DNA of 6,171 nt from Comamonadaceae bacterium. GTDB taxonomy: Bacteria; Pseudomonadota; Gammaproteobacteria; Burkholderiales; Burkholderiaceae_C. A program made the position numbers and the translations under genes. The DNA is taken from positions 1-6,171 of the forward strand of contig CANGOY010000124.1 in NCBI GenBank assembly GCA_947455585.1, written 5' to 3'. A model generated the notes under the pieces. The model made no database searches and had not been told where the DNA came from. It was given only the letters and a program-made list of their open reading frames with translations. Of this stretch, positions 1 to 5,544 are shown in pieces. The stretch's first letter is position 1. Every line of letters begins with the position of its first letter.

Positions 1-418
1 CCCTGAACTGTGGACTTTGTTCAACCACAAGTTACAGCCCGGCGAACACTTCCGCGTGTTCCCCATCTCCAACTGGACCGAGCTCGACGTGTGGCAATAC
101 ATCGCGCGCGAAAAAATTGCACTGCCATCCATCTACTACACGCACAAGCGTGAAGTGGTGGACCGCCGTGGCCTGTTGGTGCCTGTGACTGAACTCACAC
201 CGCCCAAAGACGGCGAAGAAGTGGTGGTGCGTGACGTGCGTTTCCGCACCGTGGGCGACATCACCTGCACCTGCCCTGTCGAAAGCACAGCGGCCACGCC
301 CGAGCAAATCGTCATCGAGACCTTGGCTGCTGACGTGAGCGAACGCGGTGCCACACGCATGGACGACAAAACATCTGAGGCTTCGATGGAGAAGCGCAAA
401 AAAGACGGGTATTTCTAA
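1..418 (+). CDS. cysD: Sulfate adenylyltransferase subunit 2 (ATP sulfurylase small subunit), 3' part
   Basis: CysD is the catalytic adenylyl-transferring subunit of the cytoplasmic CysDN ATP sulfurylase, which makes adenosine 5'-phosphosulfate from ATP and sulfate for cysteine synthesis. Only the C-terminal 138 codons are present. The frame opens at base 2 and the gene continues upstream, so the N-terminal ATP-pyrophosphatase fold with its SGGKDS-type loop lies outside the window. Visible family hallmarks are LWTLFNHK at the left edge, then FRVFPISNWTELDVW, then PSIYYTHKREVVDRRG, then VGDITCTCPVES, and the C-terminal tail SMEKRKKDGYF, which closely matches the conserved CysD end. A TTG at 17 is only an internal leucine codon, not the start. 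The TAA stop overlaps the cysN ATG by one base (TAATG), the usual sign of translational coupling. I see no damage in the visible part. Confidence 0.95.
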   Translation, partial: PELWTLFNHKLQPGEHFRVFPISNWTELDVWQYIAREKIALPSIYYTHKREVVDRRGLLVPVTELTPPKDGEEVVVRDVRFRTVGDITCTCPVESTAATPEQIVIETLAADVSERGATRMDDKTSEASMEKRKKDGYF

Positions 419-1680
419 TGAACGCACTTAAATTCATCACCTGCGGCTCGGTCGACGATGGCAAAAGCACCTTGATTGGTCGCTTGTTGGTCGACACCAA
501 AGCCGTGTTGCAAGACCACTTGGCCGGCGTACAACGCTCCGGCGAAACAGACCTCGCTTTGTTGACTGACGGCCTCTCTGCCGAGCGCGAGCAAGGCATC
601 ACGATTGACGTGGCCTACCGCTACTTCAACACCGAAGCACGCAAGTTCATCATTGGCGACGCGCCGGGCCACGAGCAATACACACGCAACATGGTCACCG
701 CCGCCTCTAGCGCTGACGCTGCCGTGGTGTTGGTCGATGCCATCAAGCTGGATTGGAAAAACACAGCACTTGAATTGCTGCCACAAACACGCCGCCACTC
801 CCTGTTGGTCAACATGCTGCGCGTGCCTTCTATCGTGTTTGCCATCAACAAACTCGATGCCGTGGAAGACCCTGCCCTTGCCTACAAAAATATCGAATCT
901 GCTTTGCGTAAATTTGCGACTGATGCTGGCATCACCATCACCGCCATGGTCCCCGTGTCTGCTCTCAAAGGCTGGAACGTGGTGACCACCGAGAACAATG
1001 ACCAAACCGACTGGTGCGGTTACACCGGCCCTAGCCTTTTGAGCATCTTGGAAGAGTTGCCCAACACGCCTGCTGAGACCGAGGTGGCTTTCAGCTTCCC
1101 CGTGCAGTGGGTGGAAAAATTCCACGACTCAGGCGTGACTACCCAAGGCCGCCGCGTGTTCTGGGGCCGTGTGGCCACGGGCACCATAGAACCAGGCCAA
1201 ACCATCAAAGTTTTCCCAAGCGGCCAGACGGCTGTGGTGTCGCAAGTGCTCTCGGCCACACGCGAGCCACAAAACAAAGCCGCAGGCCACAGCGCTGGCA
1301 TCGTGTTGGACCGTGAAGTGGACGTGTCGCGTGGTGATTGGTTGCTGGCCGCCGAGGGCAGCCCAGAAGGCCAACGCCAACTCAACACCACCATCGCGTG
1401 GATGGACGACGAGCCCTTAGTGGCTGGTCGCCTCTACTGGGCACTGCATGGCCACCGCTGGGTGAAAGCCAAAGTACAACGCGTGGTGCACCGCCTGAAC
1501 GTGAACACCTTGGCCGAGGAAGAAGCCACCGAGCTCGCACCCAACGCCATTGGCCACGTGACTTTGGCCCTACAAGAGCCACTGGTGACGCTGCCTTTCA
1601 AGCAGTCACGCATCTTGGGCGCACTGGTGCTGGTCGACACGGCGACGCACAAAACCTCAGGCGCTGTGCTGGTGAACTGA
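418..1680 (+). CDS. cysN: Sulfate adenylyltransferase subunit 1 (ATP sulfurylase GTPase subunit)
   Basis: CysN is the GTPase that couples GTP hydrolysis to APS formation by CysD. It is an EF-Tu/EF-1alpha-like translation-factor GTPase of 420 aa. The G domain occupies roughly residues 1-205: P-loop GSVDDGKST at 10-18, switch I GITID at 60-64, DAPGH at 81-85, NKLD at 144-147 and SALKG at 181-185. Beta-barrel domains II and III follow, about 210-300 and 305-420. NKLD replaces the commoner NKMD, a conservative change. The protein starts almost directly at the first beta strand and lacks the longer N-terminal extension of the E. coli protein (about 475 aa). The ATG overlapping the cysD stop is therefore the natural start, and there is no strong Shine-Dalgarno site, consistent with coupling. 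No APS kinase (CysC) domain is fused at the C-terminus. An intrinsic terminator follows about 46 nt after the stop. Confidence 0.96.
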   Translation: MNALKFITCGSVDDGKSTLIGRLLVDTKAVLQDHLAGVQRSGETDLALLTDGLSAEREQGITIDVAYRYFNTEARKFIIGDAPGHEQYTRNMVTAASSADAAVVLVDAIKLDWKNTALELLPQTRRHSLLVNMLRVPSIVFAINKLDAVEDPALAYKNIESALRKFATDAGITITAMVPVSALKGWNVVTTENNDQTDWCGYTGPSLLSILEELPNTPAETEVAFSFPVQWVEKFHDSGVTTQGRRVFWGRVATGTIEPGQTIKVFPSGQTAVVSQVLSATREPQNKAAGHSAGIVLDREVDVSRGDWLLAAEGSPEGQRQLNTTIAWMDDEPLVAGRLYWALHGHRWVKAKVQRVVHRLNVNTLAEEEATELAPNAIGHVTLALQEPLVTLPFKQSRILGALVLVDTATHKTSGAVLVN

Positions 1681-1699
1681 CCGCTCGCAAAGCCCTGAA

Positions 1700-1720
1700 T
1701 TGATTCCCGTTTAAAATCAA
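1700..1720 (+). promoter_or_regulatory. Inverted repeat with -10-like TAAAAT, possible fdxA promoter/operator
   Basis: TTGATT at 1700-1705 and AATCAA at 1715-1720 form a perfect 6-bp inverted repeat with a 9-nt spacer. Inside it, TAAAAT at 1712-1717 resembles a sigma70 -10 box. No convincing -35 lies 16-18 nt upstream; TTGATT itself is only 6 nt away. If this is a promoter, transcription would start near 1724 and run through the hairpin at 1727-1751 before reaching fdxA. It could instead be a regulator site or chance in an AT-rich spacer. Confidence 0.25.
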
Positions 1721-1726
1721 AGGCTT

Positions 1727-1760
1727 GGGCAACGGCAGACCGCTGTTGCCCCTCTTTTTT
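1727..1760 (+). terminator. Rho-independent terminator after cysN
   Basis: GGGCAACGGC at 1727-1736 pairs with GCTGTTGCCC at 1742-1751. This gives a 10-bp, GC-rich stem with one G-U pair and a 5-nt loop (AGACC). CTCTTTTTT follows immediately and ends at 1760. This is a textbook intrinsic terminator for the cysDN transcript. It ends only 19 nt before the fdxA start codon, so it could also act as an attenuator if fdxA is transcribed from a promoter upstream of it. Confidence 0.88.
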
Positions 1761-1779
1761 ACCCATCGATTGAATAGAC

Positions 1780-2106
1780 ATGACGCACGTAGTCACCGAA
1801 GCCTGTATCCAATGTAAGTACACCGACTGTGTGGACGTTTGTCCCGTCGACTGCTTCCGCGAAGGCCCTAACTTCCTCACCATCGACCCAGACGAGTGCA
1901 TCGACTGCGCCGTGTGCATCCCCGAGTGCCCTGTGAACGCCATCTACGCAGAAGAAGACGTGCCAGAAGGCCAAGAGCACATGACCAAGCTCAACGCTGA
2001 GCTGTCTCTCATAGGCTGGCCCAGCATCACCAAGCGCAAAGCGCCCATGGCCGATGCAGACGCATGGAAAGACAAAACCGGCAAGCTCGCCGAACTCAAG
2101 CGCTAA
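1780..2106 (+). CDS. fdxA: 7Fe ferredoxin ([3Fe-4S][4Fe-4S]), FdxA type
   Basis: This is a small soluble low-potential electron carrier of 108 aa. Nine cysteines, at 9, 12, 17, 21, 25, 40, 43, 46 and 50, match the spacing of Azotobacter-type ferredoxin I with its one [3Fe-4S] and one [4Fe-4S] cluster. The first set reads C-x2-C-x4-C-x3-C-P and the second C-x2-C-x2-C-x3-C-P. The C-terminal tail (LNAELSLIGWPSITKRK, then a Lys/Asp-rich end) is also characteristic, and the length is typical. The ATG at 1780 gives the conserved N-terminus MTHVVTEACIQCKYTDC. The bases just before it (GATTGAATAGAC) contain no good Shine-Dalgarno site. The reductase gene follows 19 nt after the stop, so the two are probably co-transcribed and act together. 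The partner oxidoreductase that uses the electrons cannot be read from this window. Confidence 0.95.
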   Translation: MTHVVTEACIQCKYTDCVDVCPVDCFREGPNFLTIDPDECIDCAVCIPECPVNAIYAEEDVPEGQEHMTKLNAELSLIGWPSITKRKAPMADADAWKDKTGKLAELKR

Positions 2107-2125
2107 GCACAACGCGCTCAGCCCC

Positions 2126-3181
2126 ATGACGGCTCACATGATTTCGGCAAACACGATTCATACCGACGCTGTCATCGTGGGCGCAGGCCCTGTGGGCCTG
2201 TTCCAGGCTTTTCAGCTCGGACTGCAAGACATTCGCAGCCACATCATCGATGCACTGCCCCACGTAGGCGGCCAGTGTGTTGAGTTGTACGCCGACAAAC
2301 CGATTTACGACATCCCAGGCATCCCTGTGTGCACGGGCCGTGAGTTGGTGGCGCAGCTCCAAACACAAATCAAACCCTTTGCGCCGACGTTTCACCTCAA
2401 CCAAGAAGTGACTGAAGTTGCTCGCTTAGACGATGGCTCTATCTCAGTGGCCACGTCGACTGGACAACACTTTGTGTGCAAAGTTTTGGTCATCGCCGCA
2501 GGCGTAGGCGCGTTCCAAGCGCGCAAGTTGAGCGTAGAAGGTGCAGCAGAACGCGAAGGCACACACGTGCATTACCGCTTGACGGATGCATCCCGTTTTG
2601 CTGGCCAAGACGTGGTTGTGATGGGAGGCGAAGAAACTGCTGTGGCGGATGCTTTGAAGCTGACACTCGAAGCGCAGGCACCACGCAGCGTGACGCTAAT
2701 GCACCGCCGCGATGTGTTCACCGCCGAGCCCGTGCTGCTGCAAGCCATGCGTGATGCAGTGGCCAGCGGCAAACTGCAACTGCTGATTGGCCAGCCCACC
2801 GCCTTGTTGAGCACAGCACATCAGCTGCACGCCGTGCAAGTGGCCACGCCCGATGGCCAAACCATGGAGCGTCCAGCCCAGCACGTGTTGGCATTCTTAG
2901 GCCTCTCCCCCAAACTCGGCCCCATCGCCAACTGGGGCTTGGCGATAGAGCGCAAGCAACTGGTGGTCAACACCGAAACCTTTGCCACCGATGTGCCAGG
3001 CATCTTTGCTGTGGGCGACATCAACACCTACCCCGGCAAAAAGAAACTCATCTTGTGCGGCTTTCACGAAGCCACCCTTGCTGCTTTTGGCGCAGCCGCC
3101 ATCGTGCACCCCACACGAAAAACCCTGCTGCAGTACACGACAACCTCGACCGAGCTGCACCGCCTGCTCGGACTCGCTTAA
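2126..3181 (+). CDS. Ferredoxin/flavodoxin-NADP+ reductase, thioredoxin-reductase-like type
   Basis: This is a flavoenzyme (FAD) predicted to move electrons between NADPH and ferredoxin, 351 aa from this start. The FAD dinucleotide-binding motif GAGPVG is at residues 19-24, followed by GGQC at 48-51 and YADKPIYDIPGIP. The NADP(H) domain is central, with HRR at 193-195 matching the 2'-phosphate-binding site. The second FAD motif GDIN is at 297-300, followed by TYPGKKKLILCGFHEA, a hallmark of this FNR family. There is no redox-active CxxC, which argues against a true thioredoxin reductase. One oddity is that the usual GGG(D/N)(S/T)A of the NADPH-binding turn reads GGEETA at 167-172, with Glu at the third Gly. 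An in-frame ATG at 2054 lies inside fdxA and would add an unconserved tail, so I chose 2126. ATG 2138 is equally possible, as neither has a clear Shine-Dalgarno site. The gene lies directly behind fdxA. Confidence 0.9.
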   Translation: MTAHMISANTIHTDAVIVGAGPVGLFQAFQLGLQDIRSHIIDALPHVGGQCVELYADKPIYDIPGIPVCTGRELVAQLQTQIKPFAPTFHLNQEVTEVARLDDGSISVATSTGQHFVCKVLVIAAGVGAFQARKLSVEGAAEREGTHVHYRLTDASRFAGQDVVVMGGEETAVADALKLTLEAQAPRSVTLMHRRDVFTAEPVLLQAMRDAVASGKLQLLIGQPTALLSTAHQLHAVQVATPDGQTMERPAQHVLAFLGLSPKLGPIANWGLAIERKQLVVNTETFATDVPGIFAVGDINTYPGKKKLILCGFHEATLAAFGAAAIVHPTRKTLLQYTTTSTELHRLLGLA

Positions 3182-3184
3182 AAT
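3156..3184 (+). promoter_or_regulatory. Candidate promoter for the riboswitch-receptor transcript
   Basis: TAAAAT at 3179-3184 matches five of six bases of the sigma70 -10 consensus and overlaps the stop codon of the reductase gene. The -35 position 17 nt upstream (TGCACC, 3156-3161) matches weakly. Initiation about 7 nt downstream of the -10 would fall near 3191, just before the hairpin at 3192-3207 and the aptamer. This placement would give the riboswitch its own transcript. Read-through from fdxA-reductase is the alternative, as no terminator separates them. Confidence 0.25.
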
Positions 3185-3191
3185 CCAAATC

Positions 3192-3207
3192 GCGTTAGCA
3201 ATAACGC
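3192..3207 (+). other. Perfect 6-bp hairpin with GCAA tetraloop, 5' of the TPP aptamer
   Basis: GCGTTA (3192-3197) and TAACGC (3202-3207) are exact complements around GCAA, a GNRA tetraloop sequence. There is no T-run after it, so it is not an intrinsic terminator. It lies 10 nt after the reductase stop and 4 nt before the aptamer's P1 strand. It could protect the 5' end of the leader or the 3' end of the upstream mRNA, or stack on the aptamer. These roles are inference; the base pairing is directly visible. Confidence 0.5.
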
Positions 3208-3208
3208 A

Positions 3209-3295
3209 TCCGCTAGGGGTGTTGAAGCCGTCACCGACTTCGACTGAGAAAGTCCCTTTGAACCTGATTGAGGTAATCCTCGCGCAGGGAAGCTT
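3209..3295 (+). promoter_or_regulatory. TPP riboswitch aptamer (THI element)
   Basis: The conserved core of the thiamine-pyrophosphate aptamer is readable in order. P1 is short: GCT (3212-3214) with AGC (3291-3293). P2 is AGGGG (3215-3219) with TCCCT (3253-3257). P3 is GTTGAAG (3221-3227) with CTTCGAC (3238-3244), closed by one G-U pair. The invariant pyrimidine-sensing motif CTGAGA is at 3244-3249. The pyrophosphate-sensing half has P4 CCTG (3263-3266) with CAGG (3285-3288) and P5 GAGG (3270-3273) with CCTC (3278-3281) around TAAT, ending in CGCGCAGGGAAG. Known aptamers of this family bind TPP and lower expression of thiamine synthesis or uptake genes. The next gene is the TonB-dependent receptor 84 nt downstream, on the same strand. 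The exact outer ends of P1 are uncertain. Confidence 0.95.
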
Positions 3296-3379
3296 GGTCT
3301 TAATACGAGGCTCTTCACTCAATAGAGCGTTCACTCGTTTCAAAGTCAGCCGACCTGTCATAACGTTTAAGGAAACGTC
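3296..3379 (+). promoter_or_regulatory. Riboswitch expression platform / receptor 5' leader
   Basis: This region links the aptamer to the start codon. ACGAG (3305-3309) can pair with CTCGT (3334-3338), enclosing GCTCT (3310-3314) paired with AGAGC (3324-3328). Only TTTC follows, so it is not a convincing intrinsic terminator. CGTTTC (3336-3341), which shares bases with that stem, is complementary to GAAACG (3372-3377) over part of the ribosome binding site, so mutually exclusive folds are possible. GGTC (3296-3299) and GGCT (3309-3312) can also pair with GACC (3352-3355) and AGCC (3348-3351). TTCACTC occurs twice (3314-3320, 3330-3336). I infer control of translation initiation rather than of transcription, with modest confidence. 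Confidence 0.5.
3363..3378 (+). promoter_or_regulatory. Ribosome binding site held in a hairpin loop
   Basis: AAGGA at 3369-3373 is a good Shine-Dalgarno sequence 6 nt before the ATG at 3380, and it fixes this start. It is flanked by ACGTTT (3363-3368) and AAACGT (3373-3378), an exact 6-bp inverted repeat. The AAGG core is thus the 4-nt loop of a hairpin ending one base before the start codon. This arrangement suits control by the upstream riboswitch. Confidence 0.7.
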
Positions 3380-5524
3380 ATGGCAAACCATTCGCCATTT
3401 TTCAAAGCCACTCGCATTTCTGCGGCTGTGGCCATCTGCATTGCATCTAACGCTTGGGCACAACAAAACCCAACTGAAATCACCATCATTGACAAGCTGC
3501 CTTCCCAAATTTCCGGGTTTGGTGATGTCAGCACACGTGAATTGCCATTCTCCACAACCACCATCACCAACAACACGCTCCAAGACATTGGAGCCAGGCG
3601 CGTGAGTGATGCTTTGCGTCTCGATGCATCGGTCTCGGACAGTTACAACTCCCCTGCCTATTGGGACATGCTCAGCGTGCGTGGTTTCACTTTGGACAAC
3701 CGATACAACTACCGCCGAGAAGGCATGCCCATCAGTGCCGAGACGATGATTCCCATGGACAACAAAGAGCGCATTGAATTACTCAAAGGCACCAGTGGCA
3801 TTCAAGCTGGCACCAGTGCCCCAGGAGGTTTGGTGAACTATGTGGTCAAACGTGCACCGACCAACGCAGAACAAAAAATTCGCAACATCACCATGAGCTA
3901 CGGTGAAGGTAATAACCGTTTAGTCGCGGCTGATTTAGGTGGACGTTTTGGCAACATTGCTGAATTTGGCTATCGCTTCAACGTGGCCCATGAAGACCTC
4001 AACCCCTACATCAAAGACACGACAGGCCATCGTGACTTGGTGGCATTGGCAATGGACTGGCGACTGAAACCAGGAACCGTGATTGACTTTGAATTTGAGC
4101 AATCACATCGCGAGCAAATTGGCGTCAACGCCTACAGCGTGTTGGGCACGGGTGATCCAGCGACAGCAAAACTGCCAGCCCCCGTCGATCCACGCATCAA
4201 TCTGACTCGACAGCCGTGGAGCGTACCGGGTGTTTTTGATGCAATGACGGGCACTGTGCGTCTGCGTCAATCACTGGCAAATGACTGGCAGTGGACAACA
4301 CAACTGGGAAGACAACATCTGCACGCCAATGACCGGCTTGCATGGGCAAGCGGCTCATCTCCAATCACGAACATGTTCGATGCCCAAGGCAACTTTGACC
4401 TCTATGACTGGCGCAGTGAAAACGAACATCGCTATGCGGACGTTTTGTCTACAGAGCTGGCTGGCTCAGTCAAGCTTGGAAGTTTGAAACATGACTTAAG
4501 TTTCAACGTCATGCGACAACGCATGTTGACGCAAACGCCGCTCACTCAACCATCCAATCTCATTGGTTCTGGCAATGTATTCAGTCTGCAAGTCACTCCA
4601 TGCACATTAGGCTCAGGATGCGACGCCTCATACAGTGGCACCAACTTAACTGAATATGCAAGTGAGTTTGGCGCAAAAGACCGCATCCATCTCACGGATT
4701 TGACATCCGCATGGTTAGGCCTTCGGTACAACCGCATTGATCGCAGCAGCATCAACACCAATGGCACAGAAGCCGTACGCGATGAACGCAGCATCACAAC
4801 GCCATGGATAGGCCTGAGCCACAAACTAACCCCCGTCGTAACGGCTTATGCAAGCTATGGTGAAGGTGTGGAATCTGCCGTGGTTCCTAACAAACCCCTC
4901 ACTTTTTCCAATCCGGGACAACCGCTCCCAACATTAAGAAGCAAACAACAAGAAATTGGCGTTAAAGGACAAACCACCCAAAGTGCTTGGCAGGTCACTT
5001 GGTTTGACATCACGCGTCCAACGACCACTGATGTCAATCAAATTCGCCAAATCGATGGTGAAGCCCATCACCGAGGTTTAGAACTCAGCGGGAACACCGC
5101 TGCTATCCGTCAATGGAATTTGGGTGCCGGCTATACATGGCTTGATGCCCAACGACAAAATAGCACCCTCGCGACCGACTTGAACGGACAACGCCCCATT
5201 AACGTGCCCGCGTACATCTTGCGCGCATCGGCAGAGTACAAATTCAGCAGCATTCCAGGACTGCGTTCAGGACTGCGGCTTTCGCGAGAAGGTGAACGCA
5301 ATGTCACGGAACACGGTGAAGTCAAACTCCCCGCGTGGACCACGTTGGGTGCTTCGACCCATTACGATACAAAAGTAAACAACGTTGCATCCACATGGAC
5401 GCTGGCGATTGAAAACTTGGCTGATAAACAATATTGGCGTGAGTCACCAGCCCAATACGACCACTACTACCTCTACCCCGGCGCCCCGCGCACTTTAAGG
5501 GCGAGCGTCCAATTTCGCCTCTGA
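3380..5524 (+). CDS. TonB-dependent outer-membrane receptor, TPP-riboswitch controlled (putative thiamine-related uptake)
   Basis: This is a 714-aa outer-membrane active transporter of the FhuA/FecA-like class, energised by TonB-ExbBD. Residues 1-27 form a Sec signal peptide with likely cleavage after AWA, before QQ. TEITI at 32-36 is a plausible TonB box. The plug spans about 50-160, with SVRGF at 99-103, ERIELLKG at 120-127 and SAPGGLVNYVVKR at 136-148. The rest is the 22-strand barrel by family, closing with NLADKQYW and PGAPRTLRASVQFRL. The mature protein has just two cysteines, C408 and C414, probably a disulfide in an external loop. The last residue is Leu, not the usual aromatic; Phe is at -3. 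By homology it would be named a siderophore receptor, but the TPP riboswitch upstream makes thiamine, its phosphates or a pyrimidine/thiazole precursor the better ligand guess (inference). GC is visibly lower than in cysN and in the next paralog. A near-identical paralog follows after 20 nt. Confidence 0.93.
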   Translation: MANHSPFFKATRISAAVAICIASNAWAQQNPTEITIIDKLPSQISGFGDVSTRELPFSTTTITNNTLQDIGARRVSDALRLDASVSDSYNSPAYWDMLSVRGFTLDNRYNYRREGMPISAETMIPMDNKERIELLKGTSGIQAGTSAPGGLVNYVVKRAPTNAEQKIRNITMSYGEGNNRLVAADLGGRFGNIAEFGYRFNVAHEDLNPYIKDTTGHRDLVALAMDWRLKPGTVIDFEFEQSHREQIGVNAYSVLGTGDPATAKLPAPVDPRINLTRQPWSVPGVFDAMTGTVRLRQSLANDWQWTTQLGRQHLHANDRLAWASGSSPITNMFDAQGNFDLYDWRSENEHRYADVLSTELAGSVKLGSLKHDLSFNVMRQRMLTQTPLTQPSNLIGSGNVFSLQVTPCTLGSGCDASYSGTNLTEYASEFGAKDRIHLTDLTSAWLGLRYNRIDRSSINTNGTEAVRDERSITTPWIGLSHKLTPVVTAYASYGEGVESAVVPNKPLTFSNPGQPLPTLRSKQQEIGVKGQTTQSAWQVTWFDITRPTTTDVNQIRQIDGEAHHRGLELSGNTAAIRQWNLGAGYTWLDAQRQNSTLATDLNGQRPINVPAYILRASAEYKFSSIPGLRSGLRLSREGERNVTEHGEVKLPAWTTLGASTHYDTKVNNVASTWTLAIENLADKQYWRESPAQYDHYYLYPGAPRTLRASVQFRL

Positions 5525-5544
5525 AGTTAAAGTAAAGTTAGGGT

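Noticed and set aside
415..1125. 236-codon - strand open frame opposite cysN
   Set aside because: It is fully antisense to the conserved GTPase domain and its His/Gly/Val-rich translation has no family match. It is a shadow frame.
2054..2125. Longer N-terminus for the reductase starting at ATG 2054
   Set aside because: It lies within the fdxA coding sequence in another frame, and the added residues look like out-of-frame translation. The FAD-binding strand starts soon after ATG 2126.
3209..3295. Cobalamin riboswitch, common upstream of TonB receptors
   Set aside because: The CTGAGA motif, stem order and CAGGGAAG end match the TPP aptamer. The element is too short for a cobalamin riboswitch and I see no B12-box-like sequence.
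3305..3340. Intrinsic terminator in the riboswitch leader
   Set aside because: The two short stems are separated by a bulge and followed only by TTTC, too weak for a Rho-independent terminator.
2897..3583. 228-codon - strand open frame antisense to the reductase end, leader and receptor start
   Set aside because: It runs opposite to conserved genes and the aptamer, with no recognisable domain. It is a shadow of biased codon use.
2982..3605. 207-codon + strand open frame across the riboswitch
   Set aside because: It overlaps the reductase, the TPP aptamer and the receptor start in other frames. Its translation is low-complexity with no family features.
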